The notes under the pieces were generated by a model, which had not been told where the DNA came from, searched no databases, and worked only from the letters and a program-made list of their open reading frames with translations. The position numbers were made by a program, and so were the translations under genes. From contig USOU01000005.1 in assembly GCA_900556415.1 (NCBI GenBank), forward strand, positions 44,130 to 108,129: 64,000 nucleotides of DNA. Direction: 5' to 3'. Each line of letters begins with the position of its first letter. Position 1 is the stretch's first letter. Of the stretch, positions 51,617-61,638 are shown piece after piece. The stretch comes from an uncultured Collinsella sp. GTDB lineage: Bacteria > Actinomycetota > Coriobacteriia > Coriobacteriales > Coriobacteriaceae.

Positions 51617-53035
51617 CTAAGCGTCTTTCTTAGCAGTCAGATACTCGATGAACTCGGGACCAACGGTTGTAACGTCGCCGGCGCCCATAGTAAGCAGCAG
51701 ATCGCCCTCGCCTACCATCTTCTCGAGTTCACGATTGAGCTCGAGACGGCTGGAGCAGTACACGACCTCCTTGCCGGGGTGCTTGGCGCGCACAGTGTCG
51801 GCGAGCATCTTGGAGGTAACGCCCGGAATCGGCATCTCGCCGGCAGAGAACACATCGATGAGCAGCAGCTTATCGGCATTGGCGAAGGCATCGGCAAAGT
51901 CATCGCACAGCGCCTGCAAACGCGAATAGCGGTGCGGCTGGAACACAACGTCGACATGCTTATAACCCAGCGACGAGGCGGCAGCAAGCGTCGCCTTAAT
52001 CTCGGTGGGGTGATGGCCGTAGTCATCGACCACGGTGATGCCGTCAATATCGCCCACATGGGTAAAGCGGCGGCGGACGCCCTCAAAGCTCGAAAGCGCC
52101 TCGGCTGCGGCGTCGACGTCGAGGCCCAGGACATGGGCAACGGTTAGCACTGCCGTGGCGTTGAGCATGTTGTGGCGACCGGGGTTGCTCTTGATCTCGA
52201 CAGCATGCTCGGTCCCGTCCTCAAAGCGAACGATAAAGTCGCTCTGAATGCCCTTGACATCCGGATGCACGCAGACGACGTCGTTGGTTTCGGCAAAGCC
52301 ATAGGAAAGCACGCGGCGACCCGTCGACTTGGCGACTTCGACCAGATGCGGGTCCTCACCGCAAACGATGACGGTACCGCTCTCTCCAACCAAGCCCATA
52401 AACTTGGCAAAGGTGGCCTCGATCTCCTCGATGCCCGAGTAGTGATCGAGATGGTCGGCCTCGACGTTGGTCACGATAACCACGTTGGGATTCAAGAACA
52501 GGAACGAGCTGTCGGACTCATCGGCCTCGGCGACAAAGTAGTCACCCGAGCCGTTCTTTCCGTTGGTGTCGTAACCCTCGACGATGCCGCCGATCAAAAA
52601 GCTGGGATCCAAGCCCATGCGGTCGAGCATGGTGGCACACATCGAAGACGTCGTGGTCTTGCCGTGCGTACCGGCAACAGCGATGGTGGTGTAGCCATGA
52701 CCCAGAGCCGAGAGCATCTTGGCGCGGGGCCACACAGGAATACCGAGCTCGCGAGCACGCACAAGCTCGGGGTTGGACTCGGGAATAGCGGTAGAGACCA
52801 CGACCACGTCGGGCTTGACCTCATCGATCGTGGCGGCTTCGTGGCCCACATGAACCTTCACGCCAGCGCGGGTAAGCTGACGAATGTAGCGCGAGGTCTT
52901 AAGATCGGAGCCAGTAACGGCATAGCCGCGCTCGTGCAAAACGAGAGCGATGCCGCTCATGCCGGCGCCACCGATACCGATAAAGTGGGCGCTCTTGAAC
53001 TCGGGCGCGGAGGTTGCAGTCTGGGAATCAGCCAT
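51617..53035 (-). CDS. murC: UDP-N-acetylmuramate-L-alanine ligase MurC
   Basis: 472 residues. IGIGGAGMSGIALVL is the N-terminal Rossmann motif, AVAGTHGKTTTSSM the ATP P-loop, EADESDSSFL and DDYGHHPTEIKATL the central and C-terminal Mur ligase motifs. It adds the first alanine of the stem peptide. ATG 53035 follows AAGGAG at an 11-nt distance. Upstream in-frame codons lack a site. Confidence 0.95.
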   Translation of the reverse strand: MADSQTATSAPEFKSAHFIGIGGAGMSGIALVLHERGYAVTGSDLKTSRYIRQLTRAGVKVHVGHEAATIDEVKPDVVVVSTAIPESNPELVRARELGIPVWPRAKMLSALGHGYTTIAVAGTHGKTTTSSMCATMLDRMGLDPSFLIGGIVEGYDTNGKNGSGDYFVAEADESDSSFLFLNPNVVIVTNVEADHLDHYSGIEEIEATFAKFMGLVGESGTVIVCGEDPHLVEVAKSTGRRVLSYGFAETNDVVCVHPDVKGIQSDFIVRFEDGTEHAVEIKSNPGRHNMLNATAVLTVAHVLGLDVDAAAEALSSFEGVRRRFTHVGDIDGITVVDDYGHHPTEIKATLAAASSLGYKHVDVVFQPHRYSRLQALCDDFADAFANADKLLLIDVFSAGEMPIPGVTSKMLADTVRAKHPGKEVVYCSSRLELNRELEKMVGEGDLLLTMGAGDVTTVGPEFIEYLTAKKDA

Positions 53036-53131
53036 GTGCTCGTGTACTCCTTGCGTAAACACTGCCTGTAACCCGTTAACTGTACCGCACCTACCGCATC
53101 CGCGCGAGCGCAAGCTCGATATCCCGTCTAA

Positions 53132-54247
53132 CTAACGCAAACCCTCTACCGCATCGGCCAAAAGAGCGGCGGCGCGGTCCTGAGCCAACCCGCGCGCCGC
53201 CTGACGCATGGCATCGCGCGCGGCGGCGTCATCGACCAAATGCAGCAGCTCCTCGGCAAACGCCGGAGCATCGATATCGGCATCGGCACAAAGCACGCCG
53301 GCACCGGCATCGACCAGATAGCGCGCATTGGTCGTCTGGTGGTCGGCCGTGGCATGCGGATACGGCACAAGCACCGAAGGCACGGCGAGGGCGGCAATCT
53401 CGGCCACGCTCGAGGCGCCGGAGCGCGAGAGCACCAGGTCAGCTGCAGCTAGCATGTCGCCCATGTTGTCAATGTAGGGCTGGACGCGATAGCGCTTCGT
53501 CTCATCGGGCGTCAGCGCCAAAGCACGCTCGGTGTCCTCAAAGCCGTCGGCTCCCGTCGAATGCAAAATGTAGAGATTCTCACGCGAAAGCAGCTCACCC
53601 TTGAGCGAGGCCACGCGCTCGTTGAGATGCTGGGCACCGAGCGAACCGCCAAAGACAAGCAGTAGCACAGCGTCCTCGGGCACGCCAAGTGCCTCGCGGC
53701 CGCGGGCGCGATCGCCCTCAATGACCGAGCGGCGCACCGGATTACCGGTCATGAGCACATGCTCAGGGTCGCCCTCGCGCTCAAAGACAGAGCGCGCAGC
53801 CGGCACCGAGATGCACACGCGGGCGGCATGGGAACTCATCATCTTATTGGCCAGGCCCGGAACAGAGTTCTGCTCGTGCAGCAGATACGGAACGCCCGCA
53901 TCCTTGCACCAGCCCAGCAGCGGGACCTCGACGTAGGCACCAAAACCGATGGCAGTATCGGGCTTGCCAACCTTTGAGAAATGACTGGCAAGCGAGCGCT
54001 TGGCCTTATTGACGCGCCACAGCGAAGTCAGCGCGGTCCAGGGACGGGAGCGGTCGAAGCCCGTGACCGTGATAGGTACAAAATCGAACCCGGCCTCGGG
54101 AACCAAACGACCCTCGAGCTTGTGCGACTGGCCCACGAACACAACATGATGTCCGCGGTCGCGCAACTCCTCAGCCAAGGCGAGCGCAGGGTTGATATGT
54201 CCCGCCGTGCCGCCGGCTGCGATAGCAACGGTCATCTTATCGGTCAT
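53132..54247 (-). CDS. murG: Lipid II synthase MurG
   Basis: 371 residues. The N-terminal VAIAAGGTAGHINPALALAEEL glycine loop, HEQNSVPGLANK and LVFGGSLGAQHLNERV are typical of this GT28 glycosyltransferase, which adds GlcNAc to lipid I at the inner membrane face. Its start overlaps the ftsW stop. Confidence 0.95.
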   Translation of the reverse strand: MTDKMTVAIAAGGTAGHINPALALAEELRDRGHHVVFVGQSHKLEGRLVPEAGFDFVPITVTGFDRSRPWTALTSLWRVNKAKRSLASHFSKVGKPDTAIGFGAYVEVPLLGWCKDAGVPYLLHEQNSVPGLANKMMSSHAARVCISVPAARSVFEREGDPEHVLMTGNPVRRSVIEGDRARGREALGVPEDAVLLLVFGGSLGAQHLNERVASLKGELLSRENLYILHSTGADGFEDTERALALTPDETKRYRVQPYIDNMGDMLAAADLVLSRSGASSVAEIAALAVPSVLVPYPHATADHQTTNARYLVDAGAGVLCADADIDAPAFAEELLHLVDDAAARDAMRQAARGLAQDRAAALLADAVEGLR

Positions 54248-55757
54248 GGTAATCCCTTCGTACGCGCGGTCCCTGATCGTCGGTGCGCAGACGCGCCGAC
54301 GGGTCCGAATTCAAATTGATTCGATTATATCCGCCACCCGAGCTTCGGGAGTTCGGGCGTTGGGGACGCCCCTGCGGAGCCGTTCGTGGACGCGGACGAG
54401 CCGCCGGCTCGGTCGCAGAGCCATCCAAGACGGTAAAACCGTTGCGCGAAGGGCGATCGCCGCGCACATGGGGCACGCCGGCGGTACTCTCGTCCATAAC
54501 GGCAAAGCTCTCGCGGCGACGGTCGTACTCATCACGACGGGCGCTCTCGTGCGAGACGCGCAAGATCAGCCCGGCAAGCATAAGCGATACGATAATCGAC
54601 GAGCCGCCGTAGCTAATAAACGGCAGCGGCTTGCCCGTCATGGGAAACACGTTGAGGATGCCCAGCGCATTGATCAAAAACTGCACCGCAAGGATGACCG
54701 CGGAACCCGATGCCATAAGTGCTCCGCGACGGTCGGTCGCCTGCTCGGCAATGCGAAACGCCGAGTAGATCAGCATCGCAAACACCAAGAAGAACAGTAC
54801 GGTTCCGATAAAGCCAACTTCCTCGCCGATAATAGCCAAGATGTAGTCGTTATGCGCCTCGGGCAAATACGAGTACTTCATGGTGGAGTTGCCGATACCG
54901 CGACCGAACAGGCCGCCCGAGGCAAACGCCATAATGGCAAGCGTGGCCTGATAGCCATCGCCATACTCGTCGGCCCAAGGGTTCCAAGCAACCTGGACAC
55001 GCGTCATACGATACGGCTCGGCGATAAGGGCGATCGCAACGACGGCGATGCCGGCAACGACCGTCCAAACGATATATTTAGGGTCCAATCCCGCAAACAA
55101 CGCCATGCACATGAGGGTCAACAAAATGATCAGAACGGTGCCAAAATCGGGCTGAATAAAGATCATAAAGAGCGAAATACCCAGGTAGGCGCCCATCTTG
55201 CGAAGAAACTCGTTGATGTTGCCGCCGGGCGAAAAGATGCGGTCGAGCATGATTGCCGAATACGCGATGGCGAACGGCTTTAAAAACTCAGACGGCTGGA
55301 ACTGAATACCGGCGATGTTGAGCCAACGCGTGGCGCCACGACTGCCGCTGCCCATAAAGAACACCAGAAGCAGTAGCCCTATCATGCCCATGAGGAAGAT
55401 CCTAAGTACATCTTCCCCAAACCAGCTATCCGGCAAGACGCGAACGATCGCAACCATGGCAAGCACGCCAACCCCGGCAAATATAGCCTGTCGAACCAGG
55501 AAAAACGTCGCAGACCCGTTCTCGTGCAGCGCCTCGACCGAAGATGCCGAGTACACCATCAGCAAGCCGAAGCACACCAAGGTAAACAGGCAGGCCATAA
55601 ATATCAAACGGGGACGCATGATGCGGGCGGGGACGCCGGCAATATAGCGCTCACCGAACGTCTGCCCGCCGCGTCCGGAACGCGGCGTGCTACGCAGCGA
55701 GGAAGCACGGTCCGAGTCGGGCCTCCTCATACCTTGTCGGGGGCTCTCCTCTCTCAC
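54237..55757 (-). CDS. ftsW: SEDS glycosyltransferase FtsW
   Basis: 506 residues, ten membrane segments from about residue 47. IAGIQFQPSEFLKPF, SFGQ-region equivalents and PLPFISYGGSSI are SEDS hallmarks. FtsW polymerises lipid II with FtsI. Basic disordered tails of about 46 residues (N) and 110 residues (C, Arg/Pro-rich) are unusually long. The GTG start has AGGGG at 6 nt; an internal ATG nine codons on has a poorer site. 9 bp after murD. Confidence 0.92.
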   Translation of the reverse strand: MREESPRQGMRRPDSDRASSLRSTPRSGRGGQTFGERYIAGVPARIMRPRLIFMACLFTLVCFGLLMVYSASSVEALHENGSATFFLVRQAIFAGVGVLAMVAIVRVLPDSWFGEDVLRIFLMGMIGLLLLVFFMGSGSRGATRWLNIAGIQFQPSEFLKPFAIAYSAIMLDRIFSPGGNINEFLRKMGAYLGISLFMIFIQPDFGTVLIILLTLMCMALFAGLDPKYIVWTVVAGIAVVAIALIAEPYRMTRVQVAWNPWADEYGDGYQATLAIMAFASGGLFGRGIGNSTMKYSYLPEAHNDYILAIIGEEVGFIGTVLFFLVFAMLIYSAFRIAEQATDRRGALMASGSAVILAVQFLINALGILNVFPMTGKPLPFISYGGSSIIVSLMLAGLILRVSHESARRDEYDRRRESFAVMDESTAGVPHVRGDRPSRNGFTVLDGSATEPAARPRPRTAPQGRPQRPNSRSSGGGYNRINLNSDPSARLRTDDQGPRVRRDYHDR

Positions 55758-55766
55758 CGGCAGCCC

Positions 55767-57173
55767 CTATTCCATTTGTGTTTTCGCTGCGGCGGCAAGC
55801 TGGGCCACGTAGTCCTTAAACACGCGGCCGCGCTCCTCGTAGCCCGAGAACTCATCGAACGAAGAACAGGCAGGAGAAAGCAGGATCACGTCGCCTCGGC
55901 TCGACAGCGAACGGGCAACGTCGACGGCGTCGCGCAGGTCGTCAGCCTGAGCAATATCAACGTCACCATCGACATCGGCCTCGTCCATAGCGGCGGTAAA
56001 GCGCTCGCGCGCATCGCCAAAGCAGACGACCGATCGCACGTTGTCCATGACAACGCGGGCAAAGTCCGCGAGCGGCGTACCCTTATCGTGGCCGCCGAGC
56101 AGCAAGATCACGTCGTCGTCGGGAAACGCCGTCAGGGCCTTCTCGACCGCATCGGTGTTCGTCGCCTTGGAATCGTTGACGTAGCGAACGCCGTCGATCT
56201 CGCCGCAGGGCTCCACACGGTGCTCGAGCGGCTGGAACGAGGCCAGGCCGCGGCAGACGCCGTCGACATCGGCACCGACGGCCAGGGCAGCCGTGGCAGC
56301 GCACAGGGCATTGATGACATTGTGATGTCCGGAGATTTTGAGCTCGGACGTGGCAATGAGCGGGGTCTCGACGCCCTTCAGACGCACGACCATCTTACCA
56401 TCGCGCACAAAGGCCGCGTCCTCCCCATCAGGCTCGTCAAAGGCGACCTTGCAGATGCGACGGCCCGGCGTGTAGATATACTCATCGAACTCATGGATAC
56501 CGGCGTCCTCGACGTCGATAACCACAAGGTCATCGTCAACCATGTTCTCGAAGAGCTTAATCTTAGCGAGCGCATAGTTCTTATGGCTCTTGTGCCAGCT
56601 CAGATGGTCGGGGGTAATGTTGAGCAGCACCGCCACACGAGGGTGAAGCTCCTGGGTCGTTGCAATCTGATAGCTCGAAAGCTCCGCTACAAACCACTCG
56701 TTATGCGCGCGGCCATCGATCTCGTTCACCGGAGGCTCACCGATGTTGCCGACAGCAACGCTCGCCTCGCCCGCTGCCTTAAGCAGGTAGTCGGTCAGCG
56801 ACGTGGTGGTCGTCTTGCCGTTGGTGCCCGTGATGGCGATCCAATTGTCGGGCGACAGGCGGTAGGCAAACTCGGGCTCGCCCATGACCTGGGCAGCATG
56901 ATCGCGGCCAGCCTTAAAGAATGCCGAGAACTCCGAGATGCCCGGGCATGTCACGCATACGTCGTAGGCTCCCTCTACCTGCTCAGTGCCATAGACAAAC
57001 GACGCGCCCATAGCCTCGAGCGCACGCGTGGCGTCATTGGGCTCGGAGGTACCGCCGCCATAGACGGTAACGGCACTCACGCGCTCGGGGTGTGTAAGCG
57101 CCCAGCGAGCAACATCAAGACCGGACTTACCCTGGCCCAAAACGAGCAGGCTAAAGGAATCTGCAAGAGGCAT
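55767..57173 (-). CDS. murD: UDP-MurNAc-L-alanine:D-glutamate ligase MurD
   Basis: 468 residues. The P-loop AITGTNGKTTTTSL, FVAELSSYQ, LNITPDHLSWHKS and RYVNDSKATNTDAVEKAL are the MurD signatures. It adds D-glutamate to the stem peptide. It follows mraY by 9 bp. Confidence 0.95.
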   Translation of the reverse strand: MPLADSFSLLVLGQGKSGLDVARWALTHPERVSAVTVYGGGTSEPNDATRALEAMGASFVYGTEQVEGAYDVCVTCPGISEFSAFFKAGRDHAAQVMGEPEFAYRLSPDNWIAITGTNGKTTTTSLTDYLLKAAGEASVAVGNIGEPPVNEIDGRAHNEWFVAELSSYQIATTQELHPRVAVLLNITPDHLSWHKSHKNYALAKIKLFENMVDDDLVVIDVEDAGIHEFDEYIYTPGRRICKVAFDEPDGEDAAFVRDGKMVVRLKGVETPLIATSELKISGHHNVINALCAATAALAVGADVDGVCRGLASFQPLEHRVEPCGEIDGVRYVNDSKATNTDAVEKALTAFPDDDVILLLGGHDKGTPLADFARVVMDNVRSVVCFGDARERFTAAMDEADVDGDVDIAQADDLRDAVDVARSLSSRGDVILLSPACSSFDEFSGYEERGRVFKDYVAQLAAAAKTQME

Positions 57174-57182
57174 GAAAAACCA

Positions 57183-58202
57183 CTATCCCAACTGGAAGAA
57201 CAAAGCGAGGCCCAGGGCGCCAAATGCCGCGGCGACAATCCAAAAGCGAATGACAACCTTGGTCTCGGCCCAGCCCTTCTTTTCGAAATGATGATGAATG
57301 GGCGCCATAAGGAAGACGCGCTTATGCGTAAAGTGGAAGTAGACGACCTGAATCATGACCGAGAGGGTCTCGACGATAAACAGGCCACCGATGATGAGCG
57401 AGACGACCTCGGTGTTGGTCATAATGGACGTGCAGGCAAATGCCGCGCCCAGCGCCAGCGAACCGGTATCACCCATAAAAATGCTCGCCGGATAGCAGTT
57501 GAACCAAAGGAAGCCCAGGCAAGCGCCAGCGCATGCAGTGCAGAAGATAGACAGGTTCACGTCGCCATGCAAAAACGCCATTGCGGCCATCGCGAGCATG
57601 GCGATCATGGAGGTACCGCCAGCAAGGCCGTCCAGGCCATCGGTCAGGTTGACGGCGTTGGAAAGACCGGCGATCATGAGCCAGCAAAAAACAATGTAGA
57701 GCCACGGAAACGAGAAGCCACAGATGGTGGTTGAAAGCACACCCAGGTCAATCGTCAGGCCGCCAGGGAAACGAATCTCGGGGGCAACGCCGCACCAGTT
57801 AACGGCAAGCACGGTAAAGGTAACGCAGATGATGGTCAGGCCGATCATCTTGGCGTGAGGCGTCAGGCCGAGCGAACGGCCGTGCGTGACAGAAGTCAGG
57901 TCATCGATGAGACCAAGAACGCCAGTCGCCAGCGTGGCGAGCAGCACAAGCACGAGCTCGGTGGTGAGCTTGCCCATCAACAGGCACGTCAGCGAAACGG
58001 CGACCAGGATGATGACGCCACCCATGGTGGGCGTGCCTTGCTTAATCAGGTGGCGCTTGGGGCCATCGGCGCGAACCTGTTGGCCGATACCCTCGACCTT
58101 CAGGAGCTTAATCCACCACGGCATGAGCAGCATCGCGATGATAGCGGCGATACCCAATCCCAAAAAGGCCTGGTACGTAGGATACGAAGGATTGCCGAAC
58201 AT
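57183..58202 (-). CDS. mraY: Phospho-MurNAc-pentapeptide transferase MraY
   Basis: 339 residues, ten membrane segments. GTPTMGG, LGLIDDLTSV (Asp pair), NAVNLTDGLDGLAGG, FMGDTGSLALGA and the cytoplasmic APIHHHFEKKGWAE loop are the catalytic blocks. It makes lipid I on undecaprenyl phosphate. Starts 3 bp after murF stop. Confidence 0.96.
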   Translation of the reverse strand: MFGNPSYPTYQAFLGLGIAAIIAMLLMPWWIKLLKVEGIGQQVRADGPKRHLIKQGTPTMGGVIILVAVSLTCLLMGKLTTELVLVLLATLATGVLGLIDDLTSVTHGRSLGLTPHAKMIGLTIICVTFTVLAVNWCGVAPEIRFPGGLTIDLGVLSTTICGFSFPWLYIVFCWLMIAGLSNAVNLTDGLDGLAGGTSMIAMLAMAAMAFLHGDVNLSIFCTACAGACLGFLWFNCYPASIFMGDTGSLALGAAFACTSIMTNTEVVSLIIGGLFIVETLSVMIQVVYFHFTHKRVFLMAPIHHHFEKKGWAETKVVIRFWIVAAAFGALGLALFFQLG

Positions 58203-58205
58203 GGA

Positions 58206-59630
58206 CTAGCACACACCTTCCACAAAGCGATCGAGCTCAACGAAACGGGAACCCTTAACCAGTACGACGTCGTCCTTTTCGAGCGCGGCGCCCATACGGT
58301 CGAGCACCTGCTGATAATCGGCGAATACCTGGATACGGTCCTCGTCCATACCCATCATGCGAGCGGACTCGGCCATGAGGGCAGCGAGCTCACCGCCAAC
58401 GCACGCCAGCATATCGAGCTTCTTAGCCGCGGCATAGGCGCCCACAAGCTCGTGCATGCGCGCGGCTTCGTCGCCCATCTCGCCCATCTCGCCCAAGATT
58501 GCCATGCGCGAGCCGTCGCAGATAAGCGAGCACAGCAGATCGAGACCGGCAGCCATAGACTCGGCGCTGGCGTTATAGGAGTCGTCGATGATGCGCGCAC
58601 CGCTGGCGGCGTGCTTGATCTCCTGGCGATGACCGGTGATCATCAGCCCCCTAAAGGCGGCATCGATCTGTTCCGGCGTCACGCCCAGGCGAATGCCGAC
58701 TGCCGCCGCCTTTACGGCATTGGGGACAGACTGTGCGCCGGGAATGGCAAGCATGGTCTCGATGCGCTCGCCTGCGCCAAAATCGAGCGTAAAGACCGGA
58801 CGGCCCTCATCGTCGACGTGAATGTCGCGCGCGCAGACCTCATCATCATCCGAAACACCGGCGAGCATCACATTAACGCCCGCGGGCGCGGCAAACGTAT
58901 CGCGAATGAACGGGGTAAAGTCGTCCTCGCCGCCAAGCACAAGTAGCGGAGAGAAGTCATCGGCGGCGCGCATACCCTGGACGATCTCGGACTTGGCACG
59001 CGCGATATTCTCGCGGCTGCCCAAAATGCCGATATGCGAGGTGCCGATCTTGGTCACGATGGCGAGATTTGGATTGGCGGAACGGGACAGGCGCTCGATC
59101 TCGTGAAAATGGTTCATGCCCATCTCGAGCACCAGGACCTCAGTATCAGCTGGAGCAGAGAGCACCGTGAGTGGCATGCCGATCAAATTGTTGAAATTGC
59201 CTTTGGTAGCCCAGACGCGATAGCGCTTGGAAAGCACCGCGGCGAGCACATCCTTGGTCGTGGTCTTGCCGATCGAGCCGGTAATACCAATGACCAGACA
59301 GCCAAGCTGCGTGCGATAGGCATGCGCCAGGCGCAGCAAAAATTCCTCTGGATCATCCGTCAGCAGGACGGCGCAGTCCTTGTCCTGGGCAAGTGAAAGC
59401 AAGTCGTCATCGGGCTCGCGGGTAAGCACGACCGCGCCGGCACCCGACTCGATAGCCCGAGGAGCAAAATCGTTTCCGTCGACCTTTTCGCCCGGGAAGG
59501 CGACAAAAATCGTCCCTTCCTCAACCTGGCGCGAGTCGATAACGCACCCGCGACAAACTCGATCGGTCTGCTCCGTCACGGTTCGGGCCCCTGTTGCGGC
59601 CGCGAGGTTGTTGACGGCGATCTCTATCAT
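58206..59630 (-). CDS. murF: UDP-MurNAc-tripeptide D-alanyl-D-alanine ligase MurF
   Basis: 474 residues. The P-loop GITGSIGKTTTKDV, NFNNLIGMPLTVL, EMGMNHFHEIERL and IIDDSYNASAESM are typical. It adds D-Ala-D-Ala. It directly follows ftsI; the usual murE between them is missing. ATG follows GGGGGAG. Confidence 0.95.
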   Translation of the reverse strand: MIEIAVNNLAAATGARTVTEQTDRVCRGCVIDSRQVEEGTIFVAFPGEKVDGNDFAPRAIESGAGAVVLTREPDDDLLSLAQDKDCAVLLTDDPEEFLLRLAHAYRTQLGCLVIGITGSIGKTTTKDVLAAVLSKRYRVWATKGNFNNLIGMPLTVLSAPADTEVLVLEMGMNHFHEIERLSRSANPNLAIVTKIGTSHIGILGSRENIARAKSEIVQGMRAADDFSPLLVLGGEDDFTPFIRDTFAAPAGVNVMLAGVSDDDEVCARDIHVDDEGRPVFTLDFGAGERIETMLAIPGAQSVPNAVKAAAVGIRLGVTPEQIDAAFRGLMITGHRQEIKHAASGARIIDDSYNASAESMAAGLDLLCSLICDGSRMAILGEMGEMGDEAARMHELVGAYAAAKKLDMLACVGGELAALMAESARMMGMDEDRIQVFADYQQVLDRMGAALEKDDVVLVKGSRFVELDRFVEGVC

Positions 59631-59755
59631 TGCAGCTCCCCCATAAACCTAATAATGCTACCGGCGTATTGTATCCCAGCGCCACTCATGCGTGGTGCAG
59701 GGCATGTGAACACCCTCTAGTTTAAACAATGAACGTACCAAATAGGACAACCCCC

Positions 59756-61621
59756 CTACTTGGTGCGCGGGATACCCAAAACATCGAGCGCGTTGGCCAT
59801 AATGCTCTGAAACGGAACCGCGGCGGCATCCGAGCCGCTCGGCGTGCCGTCGAGCGTGATATAGCACAGCACCTTGGGCGACTGAGCCGGGGCAAAGCCC
59901 ATGAAGGAAGACATATAGTTCTCCTTGAGATAGCCGCCATTTTCGTCCGCGCGCTCCGCCGTACCGGTCTTGCCCGCCACGTCATAGCCGTCCACGGCAC
60001 CGCCCACGCCCGTACCCTCGGACACGACCGTCTGCATGCACGATGTCACCTGGGAGGCGGCATCCTCAGAAATCGCACGCTCGCCTTCGCCCCAGTCCTT
60101 CTCGTCGCCCTTGCTTGACTTATAGAAGTGCGGGGTCATCATCACGCCGCCGTTGGCGATACCGCCCACGGCACGTGCGATTTCAATCGGTGAGACAGAC
60201 AGCGCCTGGCCAAAGCTCATCGAACCCAGCGTGGCGCCATCGTACTGGTCGCGTTCCTTGACGATGCCCAGGCTTTCACCCGGAAAGTCGACGCCCGAAC
60301 TATGACCGATGCCCCACTTATCCACATAGGCGGCAAAGTCATCTGCACCGATTTTGCGCCCAACCAAGACAAAGCCCACGTTGGACGAACGGCGCATCAT
60401 CTCGCGTACGTCCATGGTCATGGCGTAGTCGCGCTTGTCGGCGTCGGTTACGGTATCGTCGCCCACCTTGATGCTCGCCGGCACCTCAAACGACGTGCTC
60501 GAGCGTACGGCGCCCACATCAAAGCCGGTGCCGGCGACGAGCGTTTTGAAAACCGAGCCGGGCTCGTAGGCATCGGTGACCAGGCGCAGGTTCATGTCCT
60601 CGGTCTTGGCGTTCTCCAGGTCGGTCTGATCGTACGTGGGATACGAGCACGCCGCTAGAATCTCACCGGTCGTGGGGTCCGTCACCAAGGCCGAGCCGTT
60701 CTTTGCCTTGGTTTTCTCGACCGCCTCGGCAAGGGCATCCTCGGCCGCGCGCTGGATATTGACGTCGAGCGTCGTCACGATGTCCACGCCGTCAACCGCC
60801 GCCACCTTTTTATAGGCGCCGCCCGCGATATAGCTACCGTCTCTCGCGCGCTCGCGCACCAGCGAACCGTTCGTTCCGGTCAAAAGCTTGTTGTACTGCT
60901 TCTCGAGGCCCGTCAGGCCATCGTTATCCACATTCACCACGCCCAGCACCTGCGACGCCAGGTTGCCATAAGGGTATACGCGCTTCATGGCCTGCTCAAA
61001 GAGCACGCCGGGCAGATTCTTCTTCTCCAGCGCCGCGACATCGTCCTCGTCCACCTGGCGTTTGATATACACCCAGGAGCCATCCGACTCAACGAGCTCA
61101 CGACAGGTCTTTTTATCGATTCCCGTGGCTTTGACCAGCGCCGATACCGTCTTGTCCACGTCCTCGACCAGCTGCGGGTTTACGGCGATATTGCGGCACT
61201 CGACCGACGACGTCAGTACGTTGCCGTTGCGGTCGTAGATCGTACCGCGTTTGGCATAGAGTGTCTGTGCGAGCAGGCGACGCGCGTCGGCGCGATCGCG
61301 TAGCTTATCGGCTTCCACGATTTGATAGTCGGCAAGGCGAAGGACACCCAGGCCCATACCAATCCCGATTATGCCCAAGACGGCATTGCGACGGGGCAGC
61401 GGCGTGCCCGTGAGCCATTCGGTCGACAAGCCCTTACGCGGCCTGGTGTTATGCATTTGAGGACCATTCGAGCCGCGGAGGCGCGACGCGGGGTCATTGC
61501 CACGAGACGGCCCGGCGTTGTAAGATGGCCGACCCGCTCCTTGATAACCAGAGCGTCCCCGCGAAGAGGGACGCCCAGAGCCGCGATTCCCATCGGGACC
61601 GCGGTGATAGTCATTTGTCAT
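59756..61621 (-). CDS. ftsI: Division-specific transpeptidase FtsI (PBP3)
   Basis: 621 residues. The disordered Gly/Arg/Ser-rich N-terminus (1-75) is followed by one membrane helix (about 79-100), a pedestal domain, then the transpeptidase domain. Active-site motifs are SVFK (356-359), SSN (412-414) and KTG (551-553). It crosslinks septal peptidoglycan with FtsW. ATG lies 18 bp after the ftsL-like stop; ribosome site weak. Confidence 0.94.
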   Translation of the reverse strand: MTNDYHRGPDGNRGSGRPSSRGRSGYQGAGRPSYNAGPSRGNDPASRLRGSNGPQMHNTRPRKGLSTEWLTGTPLPRRNAVLGIIGIGMGLGVLRLADYQIVEADKLRDRADARRLLAQTLYAKRGTIYDRNGNVLTSSVECRNIAVNPQLVEDVDKTVSALVKATGIDKKTCRELVESDGSWVYIKRQVDEDDVAALEKKNLPGVLFEQAMKRVYPYGNLASQVLGVVNVDNDGLTGLEKQYNKLLTGTNGSLVRERARDGSYIAGGAYKKVAAVDGVDIVTTLDVNIQRAAEDALAEAVEKTKAKNGSALVTDPTTGEILAACSYPTYDQTDLENAKTEDMNLRLVTDAYEPGSVFKTLVAGTGFDVGAVRSSTSFEVPASIKVGDDTVTDADKRDYAMTMDVREMMRRSSNVGFVLVGRKIGADDFAAYVDKWGIGHSSGVDFPGESLGIVKERDQYDGATLGSMSFGQALSVSPIEIARAVGGIANGGVMMTPHFYKSSKGDEKDWGEGERAISEDAASQVTSCMQTVVSEGTGVGGAVDGYDVAGKTGTAERADENGGYLKENYMSSFMGFAPAQSPKVLCYITLDGTPSGSDAAAVPFQSIMANALDVLGIPRTK

Positions 61622-61638
61622 ACTCAGCTACCGTCTTG

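Noticed and set aside
55524..57734. Very long open frame (736 codons) on the plus strand
   Set aside because: It is the antisense shadow of murD and mraY, has no ribosome site, and encodes no recognisable domain, whereas both minus-strand genes show full motifs.
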